DNA of 64,000 nt, taken from positions 25,638 through 89,637 of the forward strand of contig NZ_JTHE03000013.1 in the NCBI RefSeq assembly GCF_000817775.3, given 5' to 3'. This DNA comes from Lyngbya confervoides BDU141951 (GTDB lineage: Bacteria > Cyanobacteriota > Cyanobacteriia > Thermosynechococcales > Thermosynechococcaceae). The notes below the pieces were generated by a model. The model was not told where the DNA came from. It saw only the letters and a list, made by a program, of their open reading frames with translations, and made no database searches. Of this stretch, positions 28,005 through 36,714 are shown piece after piece. Position numbers and translations under genes: made by a program. Numbering within the stretch: position 1 is the stretch's first letter; each line of letters opens with the position of its first letter.

Positions 28005-30248
28005 ATGGGCGAAATTTACTCTCTCGGCCGAAAATCCTCCTCCGATGATTTTAATCAGTTTACGGAGGCAGATATCGAATTGCTGAGCCAGCCGGAGGAC
28101 CCGCCCGGCTACTTCAGCCCTGGCAAACTCTGGGGAATGGCTCGCCGCAAACGGGTGCTGGTGATGGGGCTAGCCTTTGGACTGTCGCTGTTCATGGGAT
28201 TTCGGTCCTATCGGCAGCAAACCTTCTACGAAAGCAGCTTTCAAATCCTGGTGGAGCCCATCACCGAACAGCAGGAACTCTCCGATGAGCTCACCGGCGA
28301 AAAGCCTTCCAGCTCCAATCAGGAATACGACTACACCACCCAGCTGGAGGTCCTGATGAGTCCCCAGGTTCTGGAGCCCATTGTGCAGAGGATTGGGATT
28401 GAATATCCCGATGTCACCCTCGATCACCTGAGCAATAGCCTCAATATCTATCGCCTGGGCGAAACCAAAGCGATTGAGGTGAAGTACAAAAGTGAAGACC
28501 CGGTCAAGGTGAAAGTTGTGCTGGAGGAGGTGGCTGAGGGGTTTTTGAACTACAGCCTGAATGAGCAAAAAGCAAGGCTGGGTCAGGGGATTGAGTTTGT
28601 CAATGTCCAGACACCAATCGTTCGCAAGCGGGTCAATGAGATCCAATCTAAAATTCAAAAGCTTCGTCAGGACTTCCAATTTATTGATCCTGAAACCCAC
28701 GCCGAGGAACTCCAGAGCAAACGGACAGAGCTGGGACAACAGCGCCAGACACTTCAGCGAAACATTGAAGGCCTCAGGTTCCGCTACGACACCCTCAAGG
28801 AGGAATTAGAACAGCAGCTTGTCCTCAACGAGTCGCCAGCCTATCAGGAGTTTAAGACTCAGTTTAATGCTCTAGAGCGCCAGATTGCCATTGAGCTCGC
28901 TCGCTTTGGAGAAAATAGCCCCACCATTAAAATGCTGCGGCAACAGCAGGCTAATCTAGAGCCCCTGCTTCGGCAGGAAGCCGAGCGTGCGGTTCGCAAT
29001 CAGATGGCCAACGTGTTCAACGAGATGCAGATCGCCGTCACCGAGGAACAATCCCTGGCAAAATCAGAGCAGCGGATCAACCAGCGCTTTCAGCAAATGC
29101 CGGCCATCACGCGCTACTATACCGATTTGCAGCGGGAGCTGAAGGTGGCGAGCGAGAGCCTGGAACGGTTTATCAGCTCTGGCCAGGCCCTGCAAACCCA
29201 GGCCGCCCAAAACGAAGTTCCCTGGCAGCTGATTCGTCCCCCCCAGGATGCCGTCGCCCTGCCCAAGGGCAGCTTCGCCAAAGGAGCCGTGAACGGGTTT
29301 GTGATGGGCGTCCTTCTCAGTCTGGTCATTGCCTTTTTGTACGAACGCTTTCAAGGTGCTTTTTTCACGGTTTCTGATCTCAGTCAGCGGACCCGCCTGC
29401 CCATTCTGGGAACGATTCCCTACCAGCGGCGGCTCAAGGATGCAGGCTACCAGGACCATGTGGTGGACTGGCGACCCATTTTAGAGTTGACGGAAAGCCT
29501 GGAAGTCCTGCATGATACCGCCGCCTATGGAGATAGGATTGAACTAAACGATAGTCCCGACTGGGATGAGCTGGAGGATGTGGAGGTCCTGGCCACCCCC
29601 GTCCCCAAGGGAACGAGTAACGACTTTTTAGAGTCGTTTCGAACCTTAAATACCTATATTAATCGCGTCAAGTTTCCCCAGGGCCGCTGGGCCTTAACCA
29701 TTACCGCCGCTGATCGGGGAGAAGGGCGCACCACCATTGCCATTCACCTTGCCCAGGCGGCGGCGGCCATGGGCAAGAAGGTGCTGCTGGTTGATGCCCA
29801 CCTGCAGGGACACGATCGCGATGCCTCAACTTTTCTGGGGATGGAGGATAAGCCCGGTCTCGGAGATTACCTGATGGGCCACAACAGCCTCAAAACCGTC
29901 ATTCGTCGCCTGCCCTGGGAGAAAAATCTTTATTTCATTAACTCAGGGACCTTTCCCCCCGATGCCACTCGCGTGCTTGCCTCCCAGAAAATGTACGAGT
30001 TTATGGGCAAGGTGCGGGAAACCTTTGATATCGTCATTTACGATACCCCCCCCATGATGGGCCTGGCAGATTTAGCCATTCTCTCTAAATGTACCGACGG
30101 AACGTTATTTGTGGTGAAGTTCGCCAAATGGGGCGCCGTCACCAGCCTTCCGGCCTCCCTTGAACAGCTCAAAACTGCGCGAATTCCCGTTGTGGGCCTG
30201 GTCGCGAACAGCGTGAAGGATTATTCAATTAAATGGTTCTTGCGATAG
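28005..30248 (+). CDS. Wzc-like polysaccharide co-polymerase with altered BY-kinase
   Basis: A 747-residue inner-membrane co-polymerase. TM1 is at about 45-65 (RVLVMGLAFGLSLFMGF). A large coiled-coil periplasmic part follows to about residue 420, then TM2 (GFVMGVLLSLVIAFLY) and a cytosolic BY-kinase-like domain from about 540. The Walker A reads GEGRTT, with Arg575 where Lys is expected. The Walker A' region reads LLVDAHLQGHD instead of the usual DxDxR. The Walker B IVIYDTPP is normal. The C-terminus has a single Tyr (VKDYSIKWFLR) and no Tyr cluster. It may therefore set chain length without being an active tyrosine kinase. The 3' end overlaps the convergent gene by 24 bp. Confidence 0.92.
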   Translation: MGEIYSLGRKSSSDDFNQFTEADIELLSQPEDPPGYFSPGKLWGMARRKRVLVMGLAFGLSLFMGFRSYRQQTFYESSFQILVEPITEQQELSDELTGEKPSSSNQEYDYTTQLEVLMSPQVLEPIVQRIGIEYPDVTLDHLSNSLNIYRLGETKAIEVKYKSEDPVKVKVVLEEVAEGFLNYSLNEQKARLGQGIEFVNVQTPIVRKRVNEIQSKIQKLRQDFQFIDPETHAEELQSKRTELGQQRQTLQRNIEGLRFRYDTLKEELEQQLVLNESPAYQEFKTQFNALERQIAIELARFGENSPTIKMLRQQQANLEPLLRQEAERAVRNQMANVFNEMQIAVTEEQSLAKSEQRINQRFQQMPAITRYYTDLQRELKVASESLERFISSGQALQTQAAQNEVPWQLIRPPQDAVALPKGSFAKGAVNGFVMGVLLSLVIAFLYERFQGAFFTVSDLSQRTRLPILGTIPYQRRLKDAGYQDHVVDWRPILELTESLEVLHDTAAYGDRIELNDSPDWDELEDVEVLATPVPKGTSNDFLESFRTLNTYINRVKFPQGRWALTITAADRGEGRTTIAIHLAQAAAAMGKKVLLVDAHLQGHDRDASTFLGMEDKPGLGDYLMGHNSLKTVIRRLPWEKNLYFINSGTFPPDATRVLASQKMYEFMGKVRETFDIVIYDTPPMMGLADLAILSKCTDGTLFVVKFAKWGAVTSLPASLEQLKTARIPVVGLVANSVKDYSIKWFLR

Positions 30249-30941
30249 GTTAAAGGGCTGTAGGGGATGGTTAAAGACCTCATGGATCTGGGCGTTGAGC
30301 GTCTCCCACAGCGGGATGAGTTGATCAGGCGCAGGGAGGGAGGCCCCGTCTGGAGAGGTTGAGCGAACCAGCAGGCGACTCCAAAGACAGCGCTTGTCAA
30401 GGGCTTGGTGGGTACCAATCAACCAACGCCCGATCTGGGGCAAATTGAGATCGTGAACCAGGCGATTATTCAGAAACTGCTGCGGGGTTACGGTATTAGG
30501 TCCCTGGGGATTCAGGCAGGTGTCCAGCACAATTTTCTCCGGCGTCTGTAGGACCCTGCGATACCATCCTAGCTGGGGATGGTGTTGGACTTGCTCCAAA
30601 GGCTGGGACCCCAGGCGATCGCCCTCGTCTAACTCCAGCTTCCGGGACAAAGCCGCTAAATTGGCATCGGTGTTGATTAAATAGCGCACCTGCAGCGTCA
30701 GCTGGGTTGAGCCTCGCTGAAAGTGGTACTGCCGCCCCTGGATCACCACATCGTAGTTCTCCTTGGCCTCTACCCGAGGCAACGGCGCCCCTCCTTGGCG
30801 ACTCCAGGAGGCAAGCCTCAGCGCATCGGGAAGCAGAGCGGAGGAGTGCAAGAGCGCCGGCGCCGGAAAGGTGAGCACGCGCACGGTGGCGGCGAAACAA
30901 CCCACAGTGAGCAGGGATAGTCCCAGTCTAGAGCGTTTCAT
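30225..30941 (-). CDS. cyanoexosortase A system-associated protein
   Basis: A 238-residue exported or membrane-anchored protein with an N-terminal hydrophobic segment (RLGLSLLTVGCFAATVRVLTF). A soluble domain with LRLASWSRQGG, YHFQRGSTQLTLQVRYLINTDANL and a Cys/Trp-bearing C-terminal part (KRCLWSRLLVR) follows. Its size, topology and position directly behind the exosortase gene (start codons inside the exosortase tail, 14 bp overlap) fit the family that always accompanies cyanoexosortase A, comparable to EpsI in proteobacterial systems. The role is unknown; it may assist sorting or polysaccharide coupling. The stop is within the convergent Wzc-like gene. Confidence 0.8.
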   Translation of the reverse strand: MKRSRLGLSLLTVGCFAATVRVLTFPAPALLHSSALLPDALRLASWSRQGGAPLPRVEAKENYDVVIQGRQYHFQRGSTQLTLQVRYLINTDANLAALSRKLELDEGDRLGSQPLEQVQHHPQLGWYRRVLQTPEKIVLDTCLNPQGPNTVTPQQFLNNRLVHDLNLPQIGRWLIGTHQALDKRCLWSRLLVRSTSPDGASLPAPDQLIPLWETLNAQIHEVFNHPLQPFNLSQEPFN

Positions 30942-31863
30942 AGTGACCGGCTCCCTCGATCAACGGGTCCTCGGATTGATCGCAGCCCTCTGTCTGCCTG
31001 AGAAACGTGAAATAGTAAGTCAGCCCCAGGATCATAATCAGAAGGGTAGAGATAATTTCCTGGCCTGGATCACCATGCCAAAATTCAAACAGCTGGGGCT
31101 GATCCACAATAAATGCTAGATAGGCGACCCGAGCCACGGTGATCAGATAGGTCACGATCAGGGTAATCCCGCCTACCTTGAGCGTTGGTCCCCCGCCCAT
31201 GGGCATCAACAGCATCAACAAAAACCAGATTTGCACAAGGGCCATCACAGCAGGATAGGCGGTGCAGCCCAACTCCACATGCACCTGCCCCTGGGGCAAT
31301 TGAATTTGAATGCCTTGCAGAGCGACGGGCAAGCCAATGTAGTAGAGGACAAAGGCCGCCGCCTGGGCCGTCAACTTTTGCAGCAGCAGCCCCGACCCCT
31401 GGTTAAGCCAGACGGTCAGGAGGGTTTTAGGAATCAGAAAAGAGCTGCTAAACAGCAGCTCCAGATAGAACAGCCGCAACCGCCGTCCGGCCCCGAGGAG
31501 TCCGATCGCCAGTACCGCCAACCCCGGCATCAGGTTGGTAAAGGAGGAATCAAACCAGTAAAACGAGAAGCTGTGGGTCAACAAACAGGCCACAATCACG
31601 CCCGCCAGCAGTTGGGACCACCGATCGCTTCGGGAGTTGCCCCGCTCAGCAAGGGAATCCTGGACAGCACCCAGGCCTCGAATCCGGCGATAGAGAACCA
31701 GCCAAAACAGCGCAGCAATGACCAGCTCATCCAGATGAGAACTCATGCGATAGACCAAGGCCAGATGCAAACAGACCAGCCCTACATAGAGCGGAACCAA
31801 GCCTGCAGGGGGACGATTGTCCCCATCGAGGGGGTTCGGGGGGCATACACCAGGGCGGGTCAT
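30928..31863 (-). CDS. crtA: cyanoexosortase A
   Basis: A 311-residue integral membrane protein with about eight hydrophobic helices. It is a predicted cysteine transpeptidase that cleaves PEP-CTERM-type tails at the cytoplasmic membrane. The exosortase triad is visible: Cys200 in VELGCTAYPAVMALVQIW, Arg245 in ITVARVAYLAF and His263 in FWHGDPGQEIIS. It lies in a minus-strand cassette: CTERM protein (33928), HpsJ-like (32924), crtA, associated protein. It is 56 bp downstream of the HpsJ-like gene and overlaps the following gene by 14 bp, so these are probably one operon. The neighbouring polysaccharide genes match the known co-occurrence of exosortases with exopolysaccharide loci. Confidence 0.92.
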   Translation of the reverse strand: MTRPGVCPPNPLDGDNRPPAGLVPLYVGLVCLHLALVYRMSSHLDELVIAALFWLVLYRRIRGLGAVQDSLAERGNSRSDRWSQLLAGVIVACLLTHSFSFYWFDSSFTNLMPGLAVLAIGLLGAGRRLRLFYLELLFSSSFLIPKTLLTVWLNQGSGLLLQKLTAQAAAFVLYYIGLPVALQGIQIQLPQGQVHVELGCTAYPAVMALVQIWFLLMLLMPMGGGPTLKVGGITLIVTYLITVARVAYLAFIVDQPQLFEFWHGDPGQEIISTLLIMILGLTYYFTFLRQTEGCDQSEDPLIEGAGHYETL

Positions 31864-31919
31864 AGGGTACAGGGTGCGGCAATGAAACAGTGGCGTCAGG
31901 GGATTGGCGATCGCTGACC

Positions 31920-32924
31920 TTAGCGAGCATCTCGCTTGATCCAGCCGCCCCGAGATTTACGTCGAGACTGAGTCCGCCTGGCCCAATCCGTACTGCGCCA
32001 GAGCAGCAAGTAAAGAACCGCCGAGAGGAGCGCCTGCATAAACAGCTTTGTGGAATTTTTGCGCAGGTTCAAGGTGACATTTTGGCGAGCGGTCGCCGCG
32101 CGTTCATCGGCCTGAGCCTTGGCTCGCTCAATATTATCCACAATGCTTTTCTTGGCTTCTGCTGGAGAATTCGGTATGGTCCCTAAGCTCCCCATTTGAT
32201 CGCGCGCCGGAATTAAATCCTGAATTTGCTCCGGATCCATCTTCGAGAGCTGATCCTGGGTGGCATTGAGCTTACGCTTTTGCAGATTAGTCTCCTCACT
32301 AATTTGGGCATTGTTAAACCGATCAATGCGCACATAATCAGTCACAATCAAGGGCAGCAGCAAAAAGAAAAACACACTAATCAGGAGGGTCAACCAGGCC
32401 AGAGCCTTGAGAAGCCTCCTTTCAATGGGGGAACGATTGTTGCGTTCTCCCACAAAAATGAGCAGGAAGGCAAGTATGGGTAAAGGAACCAGCTTAACCA
32501 CATCGCCAATGACTTGATATTCCCAAACCGGATTTAAAAACTGAGGCGGAATAAAGATAAAGATAAAGTCAATGATCCCCATGACCAGCAGGCCATAGCC
32601 CAGCTTGCGAGCCAGGGCAATAGACCGCTGACCCAAAAACTTTTCCACCAACTTCGGCAACCCTGTCTCAGATTGCACCGCGGTGGCTTCCTGTACAGCA
32701 GTAGTCCCCGGAGGAGACTCTGGAGACACGGAGGCGGGAGCATGGGACTCCAGGAGAAGATCTGCTAACTCCGTTAGTTCATCATCGGATCCCTCGAATC
32801 GGACATCGGCATGAGAGTCGTCCAGGTTCACGTCTGAACTGCGGTTGCCCCTGCGGCGACCACGTAAAGCTTCCCTTAAAATCACTGAGGCGTTATCGGG
32901 ATTGCGTTTAGGAGCTGCGGACAT
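31920..32924 (-). CDS. hpsJ: HpsJ-like membrane protein
   Basis: A 334-residue membrane protein with an acidic, Ser-rich cytoplasmic N-terminus (about 1-100). Three hydrophobic segments follow (LLVMGIIDFIFIFIPP, LVPLPILAFLLIFVG, LAWLTLLISVFFFLLLPLIV), then a coiled-coil stretch (about 215-300; RIDRFNNAQISEETNLQKRKL) and a final helix with a basic tail. This layout matches the cyanobacterial HpsJ family described from hormogonium polysaccharide loci and found near cyanoexosortase A. The molecular role is unknown; a scaffold for export is a guess. It is the first gene upstream of crtA. Confidence rests on topology and context more than on strict motifs. Confidence 0.75.
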   Translation of the reverse strand: MSAAPKRNPDNASVILREALRGRRRGNRSSDVNLDDSHADVRFEGSDDELTELADLLLESHAPASVSPESPPGTTAVQEATAVQSETGLPKLVEKFLGQRSIALARKLGYGLLVMGIIDFIFIFIPPQFLNPVWEYQVIGDVVKLVPLPILAFLLIFVGERNNRSPIERRLLKALAWLTLLISVFFFLLLPLIVTDYVRIDRFNNAQISEETNLQKRKLNATQDQLSKMDPEQIQDLIPARDQMGSLGTIPNSPAEAKKSIVDNIERAKAQADERAATARQNVTLNLRKNSTKLFMQALLSAVLYLLLWRSTDWARRTQSRRKSRGGWIKRDAR

Positions 32925-33046
32925 GGAGGTGAGACCCTTATAGTGAGATATCCCAAGGAAATAAGCAACTAGACGTCAAGCAATTTGCTAGCCCTTCTTG
33001 ACCTAGTTTTCCCATTTGTTACAACGATGCAACATTGCCTGTCCGG

Positions 33047-33928
33047 CTAGGCAAACTGCTTTTTATGCTGCCGCTTGAGCCAGCATCGATGGGTCAACCA
33101 GATCAGGCCAAAGAGCATTAATCCCAGGGCTGACTCTAATTCATAGGGAACCGGGACAGTTTCGCCCGTTTCAAAGTTAAAGCCACTCTCTCCAAAGCGA
33201 AAGGAGTGATTGTCGCTTTCAAAGCCCCCACCTTTCGACTGGGAGATTAATATTTTGTTGAACACCCCCGTAGCATCATTGGCATAGAAGTGTAGATACC
33301 CATTGCCTTCGCCATTGTGTTGAGTGGCCCGAACCGGGGCAATGGGATTAATATCTTCGTAAACAAAGGAGGCAATCAGCTGATCGTCATTATAAAATGC
33401 AAAGTCATTTCCGCTGCTGAGAGCGCCCCAGTTAATGCCAAAGTAGTTGAGGTTTTGACCCAGATTAACGGTCACGGAGTTCCCCTGAAACACCGCCAGG
33501 TAGTTCGACTGGTTCACTTCTCCATAGGCTCCCGCTGGTGCCCAGCGATTGGAATAAACCCCCGTTCCCGATCGGGTTGAGAATCCGTTTTGAAAGGTAT
33601 AGGAAATATCTTCGCTGCCAAAGGTGTAGGTGTTTACACCCACCCGAACCGCCGGTTGGTTAAAGTCGACGGTGACGACATCGTTTCCCGTAAATTCAGA
33701 AAAAGCACCCTGGCTGCCATTGGTTCCCTCTGGATTAATCCCACGGGTCACACGAGCCGTGATGGAGTTTTTAGTGGCTTCCCCATAGACGGGAATAGAT
33801 TGATAGACCCCAGAACTTGTATCTGCCTCCAGTAGACCAAAGGCATGGGCCGGAGCCGTCAAGATTGTTAAACCGGCCAGGGTATAGAGACTCGAGGCGA
33901 GGGAAAGGAGTTTTAAGCGGGATTTCAT
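33047..33928 (-). CDS. PEP/PFE-CTERM-type sorted surface protein
   Basis: A 293-residue secreted protein with a signal peptide (LKLLSLASSLYTLAGLTILTAPAHA). A beta-rich globular region (about 30-250) of the kind seen in cyanobacterial choice-of-anchor proteins follows. The C-terminus is tripartite: motif VPVPYELE, hydrophobic helix SALGLMLFGLIWLTH, and basic tail RCWLKRQHKK. The PYE core resembles the PFE variant of the PEP-CTERM signal rather than canonical VPEP. The gene is on the same strand as, and 122 bp upstream of, the HpsJ-like/crtA cassette, so it is a likely local substrate. Its ligand or structural role is unknown. Confidence 0.83.
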   Translation of the reverse strand: MKSRLKLLSLASSLYTLAGLTILTAPAHAFGLLEADTSSGVYQSIPVYGEATKNSITARVTRGINPEGTNGSQGAFSEFTGNDVVTVDFNQPAVRVGVNTYTFGSEDISYTFQNGFSTRSGTGVYSNRWAPAGAYGEVNQSNYLAVFQGNSVTVNLGQNLNYFGINWGALSSGNDFAFYNDDQLIASFVYEDINPIAPVRATQHNGEGNGYLHFYANDATGVFNKILISQSKGGGFESDNHSFRFGESGFNFETGETVPVPYELESALGLMLFGLIWLTHRCWLKRQHKKQFA

Positions 33929-34193
33929 GGGGATCTCGGAGCCTCTCGTAGGGGCCAGACTTCACTAGTAGATGGAGGGGGGAATACGTGGCATTCGCTG
34001 GAGATGCCAGCCTGTGAAGATACCAGCATAGAAGCAAAGCGCGTCGGACTCCCTCCGTGAGAATAACTATTTTTTTGCAGAGAAAATTATGCCAATGCTC
34101 TCGCCATCTCACCAGGAAAGTTGCCCCGTTCCGTGGCGCATGGGGATAGAATTAGGTCCACAATAATGCTGCCTAACGCAATGACAGACGCCG

Positions 34194-34775
34194 ATGAGAT
34201 TAGATCACTATACGACGGGTACAGACTATAGCTGCGGTGCGTCTTGGCTGACGCAGGTTCTCTGGTTCTTCGGGGGCAGCGTGTTGGTTCAAACCCATTG
34301 GATCCCGTTTTCTGCCTTCAAAGTGTGGGTTCTGCGCCGGTTCGGCGCTCGTATTGGTCGCGGGGTCAGAATTAAACCCGGCGTACAGGTCAAATTTCCC
34401 TGGCGACTGCAGGTGGGCGACTACAGCTGGTTAGGAGAGAACTGCTGGCTAGATTCCAACGACAATATCGCCATTGGTGAGCATGTTTGCATCTCCCAGG
34501 GTGTTTATCTGTGTACGGGAAACCATGACTGGAGCGATCCGAACTTTGCCCTGCGCTGTGCGCCCATTACCATTGGGCGCAGCAGTTGGATTGGCGCTCA
34601 AGCTCGGGTTGGCCCTGGGGTCACGGTGGGGGAAGGGGCCGTGCTGACCCTCGGGGGTGTGGCAACCCGCTCCCTGAATCCCCACACCATCTATGCCGGT
34701 AACCCAGCAGTGCCCATTAAAACCCGCAAAATCACCGCCTCCCCACCCAAGCCAGAAGGCTCGCTCGCTCCCTAG
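34194..34775 (+). CDS. WcaF-like hexapeptide acetyltransferase
   Basis: A 193-residue acyltransferase with a left-handed beta-helix of hexapeptide repeats from about residue 60 (VRIKPGVQVKFPW, NIAIGEHVCISQGVYL, ITIGRSSWIGAQARVGPGVTVGEGAVL). The active-site His is in TGNHDWSDP. The N-terminus contains a hydrophobic stretch (LTQVLWFFGGSVLVQTHWIPF) typical of the WcaF family. It probably acetylates a sugar of the local polysaccharide, or an intermediate, from acetyl-CoA. It is monocistronic, divergent from the CTERM protein gene. Confidence 0.9.
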   Translation: MRLDHYTTGTDYSCGASWLTQVLWFFGGSVLVQTHWIPFSAFKVWVLRRFGARIGRGVRIKPGVQVKFPWRLQVGDYSWLGENCWLDSNDNIAIGEHVCISQGVYLCTGNHDWSDPNFALRCAPITIGRSSWIGAQARVGPGVTVGEGAVLTLGGVATRSLNPHTIYAGNPAVPIKTRKITASPPKPEGSLAP

Positions 34776-35182
34776 CCTCGTCCCCAAGTCCCCAATCTGT
34801 GTGAGATTACGGTGCGGTGCGGGGCCAAATTGCCCTGGCTGCCCCTGAGTGCATCCTTGGCTGTCCATGGGTCAGCCCTGCCAGCGGTCCCTCCCTCAGG
34901 GGACGGGAAAACTCAAGGTTTTAGGCGAAGTCTCCGGGTATTTCTACTGAGGCCTCGCCCTGGACCGGCAAGTTGATGTCCAGGGTAGATCCGTGTTATC
35001 AACATTTTCGAAAAAAATTTACTTTGAGAAAATAATTTTATTCATACAGCTCTCACTGTTCTTTAAAAAGACGACCCGGATCTAGGGACAGAACAAACCA
35101 CAGGCCCTTAAATTGGCTGACCACGGTTCTCCTGATCATGCCAGAATCCCCATAATATTCGCGCAATGTAGACCTCACGCTT
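34776..35182. other. 407-bp spacer with hairpin
   Basis: No gene is seen. A perfect 8-bp stem (CCCTGGAC at 34958 / GTCCAGGG at 34978, 12-nt loop) lies about 200 bp upstream of the next gene and has no T run. The rest is AT-rich from 34995 to 35070 and may carry the promoter of the downstream gene. Confidence 0.5.
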
Positions 35183-35878
35183 ATGACTAACGTAACTTAC
35201 GCTCCTTCTGCAGAATATGATGACAGCGCACATCTTTATACAGATGTGAATGATTCTAGTCAAAGCTCTTTAAGGCTATCGGACAGCTCCGTTTGGATGG
35301 TTGACGGCAGTATTCTGGAAGGGCAAACCCAAAGTTCCGAGGATCCTCTGTTTACGGTTCCCAACCTGATTACCGATCCCAATCAACAGGTGGTCGTTCC
35401 CGTGGATAATACGGCCTACGAAGAGCCAGCCATTACCTTTTCCACCCTTGCGGCTCTTGGGGATGAAACCTTTGACACCTCAACGCCAGAAAATACAGCT
35501 GTAGAAACGGCTGTGTATACGGGAAATGTACAGCTTGCCTCAGACCCATCGGCTTCAACCTTAGAAATTAATGGCAGCAGCGTCAATGGCACAACCGTTG
35601 AAACGGCCTTTGGCAGCAGCAGTGGCGACGGTTCCGGGTCGGGTGGAGAATCTCTGACTTCACTCCCCAGCGGAGAGGGCGGCGGAGATCAGACCCCCAC
35701 CGGGGAGGCGGCCACCCTGGGAGAATCCGCCTCCGGCGACCTGGGAACCCCTACAGCCGACTCCACGCCAGTGCCCTTTTCCTTTACCCAAACCCTGGGT
35801 CTGGCGGTGTTATTGGTCTGTCTGGTTGGGCATAAAGCGATCAAGCGTTTTTCCCATCGACTGGGGTGGATGAATTAA
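35183..35878 (+). CDS. Ser/Thr/Gly-rich protein with PFE-CTERM-like tail, no signal peptide
   Basis: A 231-residue acidic, low-complexity protein rich in Ser, Thr, Gly and Asp, with a long linker-like stretch from about 145 to 195. The C-terminus has motif PVPFSFT, a hydrophobic helix (LGLAVLLVCLVG), then a basic tail (HKAIKRFSHR). This is the same arrangement as the tail of the protein at 33047 and close to the PFE-CTERM pattern. Unusually, the N-terminus (MTNVTYAPSAEYDDSAHL) is hydrophilic, and an in-frame stop 28 bp upstream excludes an upstream signal peptide. It may be a tail-anchored protein or an exosortase substrate exported another way. Located 3.3 kb from crtA. Confidence 0.68.
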   Translation: MTNVTYAPSAEYDDSAHLYTDVNDSSQSSLRLSDSSVWMVDGSILEGQTQSSEDPLFTVPNLITDPNQQVVVPVDNTAYEEPAITFSTLAALGDETFDTSTPENTAVETAVYTGNVQLASDPSASTLEINGSSVNGTTVETAFGSSSGDGSGSGGESLTSLPSGEGGGDQTPTGEAATLGESASGDLGTPTADSTPVPFSFTQTLGLAVLLVCLVGHKAIKRFSHRLGWMN

Positions 35879-35965
35879 GAAAGTTTGTCCCCCTGCCCTG
35901 GTTGCCCTGAGGCGCCGCTAGAATCGAGCTATTGAATCCCTCCGAACGTGACTATCGAGATTTCC

Positions 35966-36634
35966 ATGAGCAGCCGTCCGCGCCACCGCTTTCGTCGAGG
36001 TCGTCGCCAAGGGGCAAAATGGCTGGCGATCGCGACGCTTGGCACCCTAGGCACCCTGGCGAGCGTGATTCCGATTCGCCTGGCGATCGCCGCCCGGCAA
36101 GCTCCCCGCCCCCAGGCTATTTTGACCCTCGGAGGAGGCACAGGCCGGGAATATACCTCAGCCGTGCTGTCGCGGAGCTATCCTCACCTTGACGTATGGG
36201 TTTCCAGCGGCAGTTTGCCCGATGATGCCACGGCTATTTTCACCACCGTCGGCGCCTCCACCCATCGGCTTAACCTGGACTATAGCGCCACCGACACCGT
36301 CACCAACTTTACGACAATCTTGCCCCAACTCAAGCGCCGTCGCATTCAGCATGTTTATTTAGTCACCTCGGACTACCACATGCGGCGTGCCCAAACCATT
36401 GCCACGATTATTTTGGGCAGCCACGGCATTACCTTCACGCCAGTTCCGGTGACAACCCAACAACCCGATGAATCCCTAAATCGGGTAATTCGGGATGCAG
36501 GACGGTCGATTTTTTGGGTGTTTACGGGCAAGAGTGGATATCAGCTCAAGTCCGAAAGCTGTGAAGGGAAAAATCGTCTGGAGGCCATTGTGGAGCTTCT
36601 AGTGGAAGAGGGGATTCAATGCCAGGCCCTTTAG
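35966..36634 (+). CDS. YdcF/SanA-like DUF218 protein
   Basis: A 222-residue protein with an Arg-rich N-terminus, one membrane helix (AKWLAIATLGTLGTLASVIPI), then a DUF218 domain. The domain shows QAILTLGGGTGREY, LDVWVSSGS, ATDTVTNFTTILPQL and VYLVTSDYHMRRAQTIA. The Gly-rich and SDYHMRR motifs are the conserved ones. DUF218 members are implicated in envelope barrier function and cofactor binding, but no reaction is established. I prefer the ATG at 35966; a GTG at 35948 adds six residues. It is at the edge of the polysaccharide island. Confidence 0.85.
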   Translation: MSSRPRHRFRRGRRQGAKWLAIATLGTLGTLASVIPIRLAIAARQAPRPQAILTLGGGTGREYTSAVLSRSYPHLDVWVSSGSLPDDATAIFTTVGASTHRLNLDYSATDTVTNFTTILPQLKRRRIQHVYLVTSDYHMRRAQTIATIILGSHGITFTPVPVTTQQPDESLNRVIRDAGRSIFWVFTGKSGYQLKSESCEGKNRLEAIVELLVEEGIQCQAL

Positions 36635-36714
36635 CAGGGGCGGACCGCAAGCCAAACCGGGGAATCATGCCGCCAGGGATCGGCCATTTCTGGATCTGAG
36701 AGGAGAACAGGGAC

